From RGIG3701 sp031553595 (GTDB lineage: Bacteria; Planctomycetota; Planctomycetia; Pirellulales; Thermoguttaceae), in assembly GCA_031553595.1 (NCBI GenBank), contig JAVBLI010000007.1, positions 121,147 to 185,146 of the forward strand: DNA of 64,000 nucleotides. The letters run 5' to 3'. The position numbers and the translations under genes are program-made. Positions 42,890 through 51,426 of this stretch are shown here, one piece after another; the stretch's first letter is position 1; each line of letters begins with the position of its first letter. Below the pieces are notes generated by a model. It saw only the letters and a program-made list of their open reading frames with translations, searched no databases and had not been told where the DNA came from.

Positions 42890-43579
42890 ATGAGTAAGAC
42901 CCCTGAAAACCCGGACATGAAAAAAGAGAAAGAGAAAACGCAGGCATGTGAATGCCCGCAGGAAAAGCCCACGCTGGATGAGCTGCTGGACACCGGTCGG
43001 CGAGGTTTTCTGACGCAGGCGGGAACCGTCATTCTCGGCGCAGCGGCAATCTGCCCGGCCGTGGCCGCCGCCGCCAGCACTTCCCTGAACCCGATTCGTG
43101 GGCTTTTTAAACACACCGCCTCATGCGGAAGCGGCTGTGGAAAATCCGCCGAAAACACCCACACTTCCGGCACCGGAAAATCATACCGGGTGGGCACCCT
43201 GGATCAGCTCGCCGAAAACGGCGCACCCATGAAGTTTTCGATTATTGATGACATGCCGGACGGATGGGCGCTAAAAAAAGACGTTTCCGTCGGCGCGGTG
43301 TGGGTGCAGCGGCTTTCCGGCCGGGAGCTGCGGGTGTTCCAGGCGCTGTGTCCGCATGCCGGGTGTCCGATTATGTATGATGATAACATGAAGCGGTTTC
43401 ACTGCCCGTGTCATGACGCTTTTTTCCAGCTTGATGGCGTTCGAGCGCCGGAGCCCTCCCCCAGCCCCAGTCCGCGGGACATGGACACGCTGGAGGCCAC
43501 GGTGGCGGAAGACGGCGCGATCATGGTCGCGTTTCAGCGGTTTAAGGAAGGTACGCCGCTGAAAATCGCGGAAGGGTGA
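42890..43579 (+). CDS. Rieske [2Fe-2S] protein of a cytochrome bc-type complex
   Basis: 229 residues. The cytoplasmic N-terminus carries an extra CEC motif, then a twin-Arg RRGFLTQAG with a hydrophobic anchor (about 38-62), consistent with Tat export and membrane tethering. A linker with CGSGCGK precedes the Rieske fold: box 1 Cys154-Pro-His156-Ala-Gly-Cys159, box 2 Cys172-Pro-Cys174-His175. By analogy the cluster ligands are Cys154, His156, Cys172 and His175, with a Cys159-Cys174 disulfide. It takes electrons from quinol and passes them to the c-type haems of the next gene product. AAGGA lies upstream of the ATG. Confidence 0.92.
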   Translation: MSKTPENPDMKKEKEKTQACECPQEKPTLDELLDTGRRGFLTQAGTVILGAAAICPAVAAAASTSLNPIRGLFKHTASCGSGCGKSAENTHTSGTGKSYRVGTLDQLAENGAPMKFSIIDDMPDGWALKKDVSVGAVWVQRLSGRELRVFQALCPHAGCPIMYDDNMKRFHCPCHDAFFQLDGVRAPEPSPSPSPRDMDTLEATVAEDGAIMVAFQRFKEGTPLKIAEG

Positions 43580-43678
43580 AAATGCAGAAACAAACATGGT
43601 AAAAGTTATTTACGTTTCCCATGTTTCTCGCACGAAATAATAAAATCATCATCTACCATAGTATATAAGGAATAAAAA

Positions 43679-45937
43679 ATGCTGAAAACCTTCTTTCATT
43701 GGCTCGAAGACCGCACGGGCGTGTGGACGCTGCTGAAGAAAATCGGAAATCGCCCCATCCCTCTGGCCCTGATGAACCTGAAAATGTGGCCCGCGGTGAT
43801 GTTTTTTCTGCTCATGATTCAGTTCATCACCGGATTCATCCTCTGGCTGCATTACAGCCCCAGTACACAGACCGCGTATGAAAGCGTCTTTTTTATTCAG
43901 TATTCCCTCTGGGGTGGCTGGCTGTTGCGCGGCATTCACCACTTTTCCGCCCAGCTTTTGGTGGGATGTGCGATTATTTATATCCTTTATCAGATCGTAC
44001 GGAATACGTACCGGGCCCCGCGGGAAGTCGTGTTCTGGCTCTCGCTGATCCTGTTTTTCTGGGGGCTGGGCGCGTGCCTGACGGGGGACCTGCTCTGCTG
44101 GGACCAAAATAGTTACGGCGCCACACAGGTGCGGATTAAGTATCTTACCCAAATTCCGCTGATTGGCAATTATATTTATGCGCTGGTCACGGCCGGCGAG
44201 ACGGCGAACAGCTTCACGCTGACCCGCTTCACGGCCCTGCACATCGGCGTTTTCGGCGGCGGAATGCTTGTGCTGATGCTCATTCACGCCGTGTGTGACG
44301 CCCGTGCGGAAACCAAAATCCTCCGGGAAGCCCTCCTGCCCGAAGATTCGGCGGCGGAAAAAACCGAAGCGGCTGCCCAGGCTTCCCTGCCCGTGGTTCG
44401 CTGGTGGGACACCCAGGCACTGATGAACGCCGTAGCGTGCTTGGTGATGATGTTTTTTGTGCTTTATTTAGTCTCCCACGGGAGTCCCGCAAAAATCGCC
44501 AGTGCGTTTCCGTGCGAAAAAGTGGCGACGCTCGAAAACCCCAGCGCAGGTCTGGAGTTAGGCGTCCATCTCGGCCCGCCCGCCGACACGGATCCCACCG
44601 TCGGTTTCAACACCGCCCGCCCGGAGTGGACCTTCCGCGGCTTGTATCAGTACACGCTGAATTTTTCCGGAAAAGCCTCAGAATTCGTGCTGATTTTCAT
44701 TGTCCCATCCTGTGTACTCGCTGTATTCTTCCTCATGCCCTTTATCGGGCGCGTCAAATGGGGGTATTTTATTAATTTAGGGTACGCCGCTGTGCTGTGC
44801 GTGGTGCTGTTGATGCTAACACAAACTTCGTACAAAAAAGACGCCGCGAGTGTGGACTTTCAAACTGCGAAGATTACAGAACGTGAGGAAGCACTGCGGG
44901 TGTATCAGCTGACCATGGAGCGCGGCGGTTTGTCGCCGGGGGGGGCCCTGAACATGCTGAAATCAGACTGGGTAACCCAAGGGCCGAAGTTGTACGCGAA
45001 ACATTGCGTCACTTGCCACCCCTTCACCCCCGGCCTGATGGATATCGCACTGGAGTCGGACGGCATGCAAAAAGGGCTAAAAGTCGAGCTTTCCTTTCCC
45101 ACGCGAAAAATTATCCCGGCCCAGTCGCCGCTGGCCCCAAATCTTTACGAATATCCGTCTCGTGAGTGGATCGCCGGCATTTTTGACGCAAAATCCCTCA
45201 CCAGCGACCGTTATTATGGCAAAACCGCCTTAAAAAACGGTTCCATGGCCACTTACGTCGCCGGAAACCTGAAGGATTATCTTGAAGATGAGTCACTTGG
45301 GACAGATGGGCTCAACGTAATCATTGACGCCCTTCACGCGGAATCCCAGCTTGCTGAGCCTCGACCACTGCTCGACTCTCCGGAAAGTGATGAATTCAAA
45401 AAACTTCCGCAGGGCATCAGCGAGGACACCATGTTCATGCTCACAGACTTTGGCTGCACCGGCTGCCACGTTTTTTATGATCAGGGAACGGGCGGCGCGC
45501 CGAATTTGACCGCGTATGGCTCGCCGTGGTGGACCCGCCGGGTAATTGCGGATCCGACGAAATTTTACCCCAAAAATGACCGAATGTTGGCTTATCACCC
45601 GGAAACGGAAGGATCGGACAAAAATCTTATGACGGCGGCGGAGCTGGACATGCTGGTGAAATGGCTGTATGACGGGGCCACGCCGAAAGCTTTACCCGCG
45701 GTGGAAGCAGCGAAAGAAACCGCCACCGTAGCCCCGGTGGAAACGCCCGCGCCTGCAGAAGCCGCTCCGGAAACCACGACGTCTGCTGTAACCGCTCCGG
45801 AGGTGACTGCATCGGCCGAAACGGCCACACCTGCGGAAGCTGCTCGGGAAACGGTCGCACCAGCCGAAACGCCTGGGCCCGCGGAAACTGCCGTGGAAAC
45901 GTCCACGCCAGGTGAACACCCCCTGAGCCAAAGATAA
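43679..45937 (+). CDS. Fused cytochrome b (b6-type plus C-terminal part) and di-haem cytochrome c, with an altered haem ligand
   Basis: 752 residues. A cytochrome b N-terminal domain (about 1-210, four helices), a subunit-IV-like part (about 240-395, with PEWTF in place of PEWY), then two c-type haem sites: Cys443-Val-Thr-Cys446-His447 and Cys593-Thr-Gly-Cys596-His597. A Pro/Ala/Thr/Glu-rich tail ends the protein. Haem ligands by alignment from memory: His87 and His188 form one pair. The partner of His203 is Tyr101, not His, and PWDQ is CWDQ. So one b-haem, the n-side one if numbering follows b6, lacks an axial His. The fusion of b and c parts is known in planctomycetes. Good ribosome binding site (TAAGGAAT). 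Terminator follows. Confidence 0.88.
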   Translation: MLKTFFHWLEDRTGVWTLLKKIGNRPIPLALMNLKMWPAVMFFLLMIQFITGFILWLHYSPSTQTAYESVFFIQYSLWGGWLLRGIHHFSAQLLVGCAIIYILYQIVRNTYRAPREVVFWLSLILFFWGLGACLTGDLLCWDQNSYGATQVRIKYLTQIPLIGNYIYALVTAGETANSFTLTRFTALHIGVFGGGMLVLMLIHAVCDARAETKILREALLPEDSAAEKTEAAAQASLPVVRWWDTQALMNAVACLVMMFFVLYLVSHGSPAKIASAFPCEKVATLENPSAGLELGVHLGPPADTDPTVGFNTARPEWTFRGLYQYTLNFSGKASEFVLIFIVPSCVLAVFFLMPFIGRVKWGYFINLGYAAVLCVVLLMLTQTSYKKDAASVDFQTAKITEREEALRVYQLTMERGGLSPGGALNMLKSDWVTQGPKLYAKHCVTCHPFTPGLMDIALESDGMQKGLKVELSFPTRKIIPAQSPLAPNLYEYPSREWIAGIFDAKSLTSDRYYGKTALKNGSMATYVAGNLKDYLEDESLGTDGLNVIIDALHAESQLAEPRPLLDSPESDEFKKLPQGISEDTMFMLTDFGCTGCHVFYDQGTGGAPNLTAYGSPWWTRRVIADPTKFYPKNDRMLAYHPETEGSDKNLMTAAELDMLVKWLYDGATPKALPAVEAAKETATVAPVETPAPAEAAPETTTSAVTAPEVTASAETATPAEAARETVAPAETPGPAETAVETSTPGEHPLSQR

Positions 45938-45961
45938 AAACGCTTAGATTCATACATAATG

Positions 45962-45991
45962 CCTGCCCTCTTTCCACGGGGCAGGTTTTTT
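45962..45991 (+). terminator. Rho-independent terminator after the cytochrome b/c gene
   Basis: CCTGCCC (45962-45968) pairs with GGGGCAGG (45978-45985), followed by six T. It lies 24 bases after the stop codon. Confidence 0.88.
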
Positions 45992-46153
45992 GTTTTTAAA
46001 TCACAACAAGCAACTGGCGTTAAATTCAGCAAAATCACTACAGTTTACCAGTCATCATGCCGATGATAATAGAAACAAGCTATCAATGTGCCGTAAGACA
46101 CAGTCGGGTTGGCGAATTTCAAAATTTAATCAACTTTAGTAGTGGAAAAAATT

Positions 46154-46864
46154 ATGGAAAGCAGATTTAGCTTAAACGCGCAGATTACGAAGCCTGTTTC
46201 TGTCATGACAGATTCCGGCACACGTATTAACCGTCTCGATTTGACACGAGATCTTTGTGAACTGGAGTCTTTCGTCATGTCCCCAAAAAGCGGGGCGGCC
46301 CGACAAATCTCCATGCATGGAGAAAGCTTTCATCATACCTCCCAAAATGCGCAATTGCCGCAGATACGCGAGCCCGCCAGGAAAATTAACTTCTTCTCGC
46401 GAGGGTTTTTATCCGACGAGCCGTCGGCTGCACCTGCCGAATCGGAACGCAGCCTGCGAGATAAACGGACTTTTTTCGATAAAACCTCTTCCCCACGCAT
46501 GCACGCCAATTCCCCCACTTTTGAAGACCGGGTGGCAATGGCCTCCTTACTGACAGAGAGCCCCGCCAACGATTCTTCTGGTGAGTTTCATTCGAGTGCA
46601 AAAAAAAGTCCCGCCCGGCGATCCAATCAATTCTTCGACATTCGCGCACCGAAAACGGAAACGCCGTCTTGGATATGGACACTTATTTCATTCGGAGCCT
46701 GCGGGACGGCCTGCGGAGCGGTTATCTTCGGCCAAGGATGCCTGGGAATGCCGATCTCCCCGGCCATCTGGAATCTGGGTGCCTCTGTGTTTGTGGCCGG
46801 GTGCATGATGTTCGCCGCAGCCGGGGCCTTCGCGCTGAAACGAAAAAGGGCTTTAGTCTACTAA
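46154..46864 (+). CDS. Hypothetical protein with two C-terminal membrane helices
   Basis: 236 residues, not recognised. The first about 165 residues are polar, Ser/Arg/Pro-rich and probably disordered. Two hydrophobic helices (about 170-195 and 205-230) are separated by GQGCLGMPISP, and the end is RKRALVY. ATG 46154 is taken. A GTG 12 bases upstream is possible, and neither start has a convincing ribosome binding site. The base composition is more AT-rich than its neighbours, and it follows a strong terminator, so it has its own promoter, not identified. Coding status is moderately supported by the long open frame and hydrophobic C-terminus. Confidence 0.55.
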   Translation: MESRFSLNAQITKPVSVMTDSGTRINRLDLTRDLCELESFVMSPKSGAARQISMHGESFHHTSQNAQLPQIREPARKINFFSRGFLSDEPSAAPAESERSLRDKRTFFDKTSSPRMHANSPTFEDRVAMASLLTESPANDSSGEFHSSAKKSPARRSNQFFDIRAPKTETPSWIWTLISFGACGTACGAVIFGQGCLGMPISPAIWNLGASVFVAGCMMFAAAGAFALKRKRALVY

Positions 46865-46977
46865 CTCCCCGTTTCGTTTCCAGATTTTAACTTCAAAGAA
46901 ATCACAAAAAATGCGTAAATGGCAGTTGCTAAAAGACCGCAGTTTACGCATTATTGTTTTTTATCAGATTCTCACCC

Positions 46978-47766
46978 TTAATTTTCTTTCCTCGCCGCCC
47001 AGAGAAGCAGATTGCGAAAAAATTTGGCATAATCGCTTCCCACCTCCACAAATCCCGCGCCGGGAATCTCCTGAATGACTCGCTCTTGTCCCCAATCAAC
47101 GAAGCCGCCGACCCAGTGCGGCGCGACGTCTGTGGCCAGCGCCGCGACGTTTCCACTGCCGAAAGTTCCCGTCACCAACAGGGGCATGGTGTCTTCCAGG
47201 ACGATTTCAAAATCTCCCAACTCATCCCCTTCCCCCGATTTTAACAAAATCATCGCGAAACGCACTCCCTCCAGCAAAACCGTCGCGTCCTCTTTCGGCC
47301 AAAATGCGTTATAGCCGCCAATTCCCGGCGGAGTTTCCCACGGAAGGTCAGCCAAAATCGGATGCAACTCATGCTTCTGCGCGGGAATCATAAAAATGGA
47401 CTGAGAAAAATTGCGCCGATCATCCATTTTCTCCATTTCCACAGGCAGCACTGGCACAAGCGGCGATTCATGGTATTCGCCAAGCCGCCCATGAAAACTC
47501 TCCCATCCGCCTAGCATTACCAGCCCTGCCCCATTTTCCACATTTCGCAGCATAAATTCCCAGTGCGCAGGGCTAAAATTTTTCGCCGGATAATCGCTCA
47601 GCACATAAGCGGCATATTCCGTTTCCAGAAAATCGGGTGACGGTACGGTGTCACTGCGAATATAATCATACGAAATTCCGTAGTGCGCCATGATGCCCGC
47701 GAGATACGCCGCTGCGGCGTTCAAATTGTCATCTCCAAGATAACAGATTTTGATTGATTTCCCCAT
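46978..47766 (-). CDS. Class I glutamine amidotransferase-like protein (PF07090-type)
   Basis: 262 residues. A flavodoxin/GATase-like fold opens with IKICYLGDDNLNAAAAYLAGIM and contains YAAYVLSDYPAKNFSP, then GAGLVMLGGWESFHGR, where true GATases have the nucleophile elbow (no Cys here), and a late LLVTGTFGSGNVAALATDVAPHW. These features fit the uncharacterised putative glutamine amidotransferase family that acts in carbohydrate contexts. Amidotransferase activity is doubtful without the Cys. It lies 48 bases downstream of a PIG-L deacetylase gene on the same strand, so a two-gene operon acting on a sugar derivative is plausible. Confidence 0.72.
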   Translation of the reverse strand: MGKSIKICYLGDDNLNAAAAYLAGIMAHYGISYDYIRSDTVPSPDFLETEYAAYVLSDYPAKNFSPAHWEFMLRNVENGAGLVMLGGWESFHGRLGEYHESPLVPVLPVEMEKMDDRRNFSQSIFMIPAQKHELHPILADLPWETPPGIGGYNAFWPKEDATVLLEGVRFAMILLKSGEGDELGDFEIVLEDTMPLLVTGTFGSGNVAALATDVAPHWVGGFVDWGQERVIQEIPGAGFVEVGSDYAKFFRNLLLWAARKEN

Positions 47767-47814
47767 GATTCAATCTCTCCCAATCCTCACTTTAAAATAC
47801 ATATATTATGCAAT

Positions 47815-48639
47815 TTAGTCAAACAGTGAATCATATTTCCCCGGCTGAATGATATCAAAATCCGCCTCGCGAATATATTCCTGGGCCCCCGCCACCCTCT
47901 GCACTTCAATCAAAAGCTCGATCTGCTCCTGACTTTTATATTCCGCGATCCCCGCCAACTTTTTCTCCAGCAGCGCTTCGGGCGTACGGACACGGATGGT
48001 CGGCGGCGTGATAAAATCACTGTAAGTCGCGTATTCATACAGTTTCGGAATCCATTCCATCGCCGGACCCAATTCCGGCCAGATGCCGCCCTGAGCGTGA
48101 AAAATGCTGATCATCATTTCGCTGGTGGCCATTTTATGGTCGGGGTGAAGATCCGTCGGCGACGGAAGAAACAGGCGCGTGGGGCGAATTTTGCGTAAAA
48201 TCCACACGTACGAATTTTGCACGCCAGAAGCGCCGCCGATAATCGTCGGGGCCTGACCATTTTTGAACCGTCGGCCCGCATTTTGGTAAAGGCTGCAATC
48301 TTCGAATTCCAAGCGATGAAGATTTTCGCGCGGCAATCCCATCGCAGCGAAGGAGGCGGCCGCCTCTTTTTCGCGTACTTCCGTAATCGTACAGCGGTGT
48401 TCCTCCCGACAATATCCCATGGAGCCGCTGGTGGTAATCACCGCATGCGTCTGAATCCCCTCCGCCAGCGCAGCTAGGAACGTCAGCCCTGCCCCGCAGA
48501 CGATGTCATCATCATGCGGCGCAAGAAACATCCAACACTCGCGTTCCCCCTGCCAATCTGGAAAAATATCCTTCGCGCGATCCGCATGCAGCACCTGCCC
48601 ATTCATACGACGATCATATTTTATGCCTGTTTCCGCCAC
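47815..48639 (-). CDS. PIG-L family N-acetylglucosaminyl deacetylase
   Basis: 274 residues. The zinc motif APHDDDIVCGAG and the later HPDHKMATSEM are the two signatures of PIG-L/LmbE/MshB deacetylases, which remove acetyl groups from N-acetylglucosamine-containing substrates. The open frame begins at a GTG (48639) with GGGAG about 13 bases upstream. An ATG 33 bases downstream lacks a site but would start closer to the family core. It is cytosolic (no signal peptide). It is coupled with the GATase-like gene and diverges from the PadR operon. Confidence 0.85.
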   Translation of the reverse strand: MAETGIKYDRRMNGQVLHADRAKDIFPDWQGERECWMFLAPHDDDIVCGAGLTFLAALAEGIQTHAVITTSGSMGYCREEHRCTITEVREKEAAASFAAMGLPRENLHRLEFEDCSLYQNAGRRFKNGQAPTIIGGASGVQNSYVWILRKIRPTRLFLPSPTDLHPDHKMATSEMMISIFHAQGGIWPELGPAMEWIPKLYEYATYSDFITPPTIRVRTPEALLEKKLAGIAEYKSQEQIELLIEVQRVAGAQEYIREADFDIIQPGKYDSLFD

Positions 48640-48886
48640 CGCAAATCATCTCCCTCACGAATTTTCCGGCCATAAATAAAACCCGCCATCACACCGCATG
48701 AGGCGAATTCCTCACGCAGCATGGTGGCTCCGTCTCTTCATTATAACACCTCCCGCGACAAAAAGGAACGCTTCCTGCCTGAAAAACGTGATTATTTTAA
48801 CAAAATAACAGAAAATCGCATCCTGGGGTTTACTCTTTCAGCGAGATACTTATATAATAATGGAAAGAAAATATCCGCTTGCATTA
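48640..48886. other. Intergenic region between the divergent PIG-L and PadR operons
   Basis: No gene supported. GTTTACTC at 48828-48835 is the reverse complement of GAGTAAAC at 48907-48914, which overlaps the PadR -10 box, so it may be a distant half of a regulatory site. A 63-residue open frame here (48721-48912) lacks a ribosome binding site and runs into the promoter, so it is not called. Confidence 0.4.
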
Positions 48887-48915
48887 TTGACACCGGAATA
48901 AAAAACGAGTAAACT
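48887..48915 (+). promoter_or_regulatory. Sigma-70-type promoter of the padR-MIP-GTPase operon
   Basis: Consensus TTGACA (48887-48892) and TAAACT (48910-48915) with a 17-base spacer. Transcription would start near 48922. Confidence 0.72.
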
Positions 48916-48926
48916 GGAATTTACTT

Positions 48927-48943
48927 ATTAGACACGATCTAAT
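48927..48943. promoter_or_regulatory. Putative PadR operator
   Basis: Perfect inverted repeat ATTAGA-cacga-TCTAAT just downstream of the predicted start of transcription and just before the AGGAGG ribosome binding site. Its position suits autorepression by the PadR protein encoded next. Confidence 0.6.
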
Positions 48944-48960
48944 AGAGGAGGATATACGTC

Positions 48961-49332
48961 ATGAAGTCGAATTTTACTTCGTGCTCCTGCGCGGGAAAGA
49001 ACTTGGATAAGCTGGTGAAGCCAGCCGTCATGGCAATTTTAGCCCGCGGCTCGAAACACGGGTACGCCATTTTGAATGACTTGGCGGAAACCGGTTTTTT
49101 CGGTGAGGGGGAAGCCCCGGACACCAGCGGTGTTTACCGGATTTTAAAGGAAATGGACGCGCTGGGGCTGGTCACCACCCAGTGGGACCTGGCGTCACAC
49201 GGCCCGGCCCGCCGTGTATACACCCTGACGGAATCCGGCCTGGCCTGCCTGCAATTATGGGACGAAACGCTGGAAAAATATCAGGCGCGCATTCAGCAGA
49301 TACGTAATTTAATCGGGGAGGCGGCTCCTTAA
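48961..49332 (+). CDS. PadR family transcriptional regulator
   Basis: 123 residues. The winged helix-turn-helix (about 18-95) has the PadR signature VKPAVMAILARGSKHGYAILNDL, with the wing around SGVYRILKEMDALGLV and YTLTESG. A short C-terminal helix serves for dimerisation. The N-terminus carries a CSC motif (Ser-Cys-Ser-Cys at about residues 7-10) that could sense thiols or metal, which is inference. PadR proteins repress adjacent genes and are released by small ligands. The ATG follows GAGGAGGATATACGTC. It is first in an operon with a MIP channel and a P47K-type GTPase, so the ligand may be linked to that pathway. Confidence 0.9.
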   Translation: MKSNFTSCSCAGKNLDKLVKPAVMAILARGSKHGYAILNDLAETGFFGEGEAPDTSGVYRILKEMDALGLVTTQWDLASHGPARRVYTLTESGLACLQLWDETLEKYQARIQQIRNLIGEAAP

Positions 49333-49370
49333 AAATCGCCTCTCCACTTTCCGCGAATGAAAGGGGAAAT

Positions 49371-50192
49371 ATGGCGAGAGGCATTTTGAAGGAGATGACC
49401 GCCGAGTTTATCGGCACGTGGATTTTAGTTTTTTTCGGTACGGGGGTGGTGCATGCCGCCACGCTTACCGGAGCGCAGGGCGGGCTGTGGCAGGTGGCCG
49501 TGGTGTGGGCGCTGGCGATTACGCTGGCGATTTACGCCGTGGGCGCGATTTCCGGAGCGCACCTGAACCCGGCGGTGAGTATCGCGTTCGCGACATTCGG
49601 TAACTTGCCGTGGAAGAAAGTCGTGCCGTACATTCTCGCGCAGCTCGGTGGGGCCATTCTCGCGGCCTGCATGCTCTTTTTTCTCTTTAACGGGGCGCTG
49701 GCACATTTCGAAAAGCAAAATAATCTTGTCCGCGGCGAGGCGGGCAGTGAGCTTTCCGCGTGTTGTTTCGGCGAATATTTCCCGAATCCCGGCATTCAGA
49801 AAGCGAAAGCGTGGGAAGACAGCGTGGCCCCCATGCCCACGGCGATGGCCGGCGAGGCGATCGGCACCGCGTTTCTGATGTTCATGATTTACGCCCTGGT
49901 CGACAGCCGCCGGAAAGACGCGGCGTTTACTTCGGCGTTCGCCCCGATTTTCATCGGCCTGACCGTCGCGGTCTGTATTTCCATCATCGCGCCGCTGACC
50001 CAGGCGGGCTTTAACCCCGCGCGCGATTTCGGCCCGCGGCTGGTAGCGTATTTTGCCGGCTGGGGAGAAATCGCCATTCCCGGCCCGCGCGGCGGCTTCT
50101 TCACCGTATACATCCTCTCGCCCATCGTCGGCGCCATTTTCGGAGGGTGCGTTTACCGATTTTTCGTCGCAGACGCAAAAGATAATGCGTAA
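49371..50192 (+). CDS. MIP family channel protein (aquaporin/glycerol-facilitator type)
   Basis: 273 residues with six membrane helices and both pore half-helices: NPA at Asn66 (SGAHLNPAVSIAFA) and the second as FNPARDFGPR (about 213). An insertion between helices 3 and 4 (about residues 108-160, FEKQNNLVRGEAGSELSACC and onward) resembles the longer loop of glyceroporin-like members. It passes water or small neutral solutes such as glycerol, methanol or urea. The substrate is not predictable here. GAAAGGGGAAAT precedes the ATG. It lies between the PadR gene (38-base gap) and the GTPase gene (32-base gap), so the three are one operon. Confidence 0.92.
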   Translation: MARGILKEMTAEFIGTWILVFFGTGVVHAATLTGAQGGLWQVAVVWALAITLAIYAVGAISGAHLNPAVSIAFATFGNLPWKKVVPYILAQLGGAILAACMLFFLFNGALAHFEKQNNLVRGEAGSELSACCFGEYFPNPGIQKAKAWEDSVAPMPTAMAGEAIGTAFLMFMIYALVDSRRKDAAFTSAFAPIFIGLTVAVCISIIAPLTQAGFNPARDFGPRLVAYFAGWGEIAIPGPRGGFFTVYILSPIVGAIFGGCVYRFFVADAKDNA

Positions 50193-50224
50193 TGCTAAAT
50201 GTTAAGTGAAAAAGGAGAAATTTT

Positions 50225-51316
50225 ATGACACAACTCATTTTAGTCGGCGGATTCCTCGGCGCCGGAAAGACCACACTGCTGTATCAGGCGGCGAAGAAAA
50301 TCGCTCAGGGCGGGAAAAAGGTCGGGCTCATCACGAATGACCAGGCCACGGATCTGGTGGACACGTTTTTGCTTTCGGACACGGGCATCCCCACGAAAGA
50401 AGTTTCCGGCAGCTGTTTCTGCTGTAATTTTCCCGGATTTTTTGAGGCGGTGGATTCGCTGCGCGGAAGCGGCGCGGAGGTGATCGTCGCGGAGCCCGTG
50501 GGCAGTTGCACAGATTTAGTGGCGACGATTCTCCAGCCCGTGAAGAAAAATCACGCGGACGTACGGCTTTCCCGCTTCTCCGTCCTGCTGGACCCCACGC
50601 TCGTGCGGGAGGTGCTGGGTCTGACGCCCACGCTGCTGGAGGAGGATGGCGCGTACATCATCCTGAAGCAGATGGAAGAGGCGGACGTGCTCGTGCTGAA
50701 TAAGGTGGACACGCTGGACGCGGTGGAGGAAGAATCGCTGGTGGCGGAGATCGAAAAGCGTTTTCCTGGGAAGCCGGTGACGGTGATTTCGGGGCGTGAG
50801 GGCACGGGCGTGGACGCGTGGCTGGAGATGCTCGCGGATGCGGAAGCACCGGTGGGGATGCAGAAAATTGATGTGGATTATGACCGTTACGCCCACGGCG
50901 AGGCGATTCTCGGGTGGATGAACTGCTCGGCGGCGCTGCGGTGGAAGGAGACGCCGGATGTGCCGAAATATCTGGAGACGCTTTTCGCGGCGATTCAGCG
51001 GCGGCTGGAGGCGGAAAAAATCGCCGTTGGGCACCTGAAGGCCACGCTGTATGAGGGCACGGTGTGCGGATTCACGAATTTAACGCACCTCGGCGGAACT
51101 CCGTCCGTCTGGACGCGAAACGTGCCGGCACATGAATCGCTGCTGATCCTGAACGTGCGGATTCAGACTTCCCCGGAGCATCTGGAGAAGCTCGTGCGCG
51201 AAGTCATGGACGCCGACTGCGCGGCCGTGGCGGAAGTCACCATCCGCGAGTTCCGCTGCTTCCAGCCCGGACGCCCGAATCCCACGTATAAAATCAGCGT
51301 GGAAGAATACGTGTAA
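50225..51316 (+). CDS. CobW/P47K-type G3E GTPase
   Basis: 363 residues. Walker A GGFLGAGKTTLL (residues 8-19), metal-binding motif Cys64-Phe-Cys66-Cys67 (SGSCFCCNF) matching the CxCC of G3E metallochaperones, Walker B-like EVIVAEPVGSC and the guanine-specificity NKVD. The protein is longer than UreG/HypB and of the P47K type that is often found beside corrinoid methyltransferase genes in acetogens and methanogens (family knowledge). This suggests a role in delivering metal or corrinoid. A link to the MtaA-like protein at 31 kb is possible but not shown. AAAAGGAG lies 8 bases before the ATG. Last gene of the operon. Confidence 0.86.
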   Translation: MTQLILVGGFLGAGKTTLLYQAAKKIAQGGKKVGLITNDQATDLVDTFLLSDTGIPTKEVSGSCFCCNFPGFFEAVDSLRGSGAEVIVAEPVGSCTDLVATILQPVKKNHADVRLSRFSVLLDPTLVREVLGLTPTLLEEDGAYIILKQMEEADVLVLNKVDTLDAVEEESLVAEIEKRFPGKPVTVISGREGTGVDAWLEMLADAEAPVGMQKIDVDYDRYAHGEAILGWMNCSAALRWKETPDVPKYLETLFAAIQRRLEAEKIAVGHLKATLYEGTVCGFTNLTHLGGTPSVWTRNVPAHESLLILNVRIQTSPEHLEKLVREVMDADCAAVAEVTIREFRCFQPGRPNPTYKISVEEYV

Positions 51317-51323
51317 ACGGAAC

Positions 51324-51409
51324 GAGAAATGAGGAATGAGAAATAAAGAAATGAGGGATTGCGCAAGCGTGTTCCATTCCTCATTTTTTCATTTCTCATT
51401 TCTCATTTT
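51324..51409. repeat. Low-complexity palindrome downstream of the GTPase gene
   Basis: The left arm (GAGAAATGAGGAATGAGAAA and onward) is C-free. The right arm (CATTCCTCATTTTTTCATTT and onward) is its near complement. The loop has ATTGCGCAAGCGTG. It begins 8 bases after the stop and may act as a 3' hairpin. Compare 6857-6972. Confidence 0.75.
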
Positions 51410-51426
51410 AAATGCGCCGGTTTCTC

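Noticed and set aside
48721..48912. 63-residue plus-strand frame before the padR operon
   Set aside because: No ribosome binding site, and it overlaps the consensus promoter of padR.
48828..48914. Long-range inverted pair GTTTACTC / GAGTAAAC as an operator
   Set aside because: Eight-base arms 70 bases apart are weak evidence, so it is noted only in the intergenic entry. The dyad at 48927-48943 is a better operator candidate.
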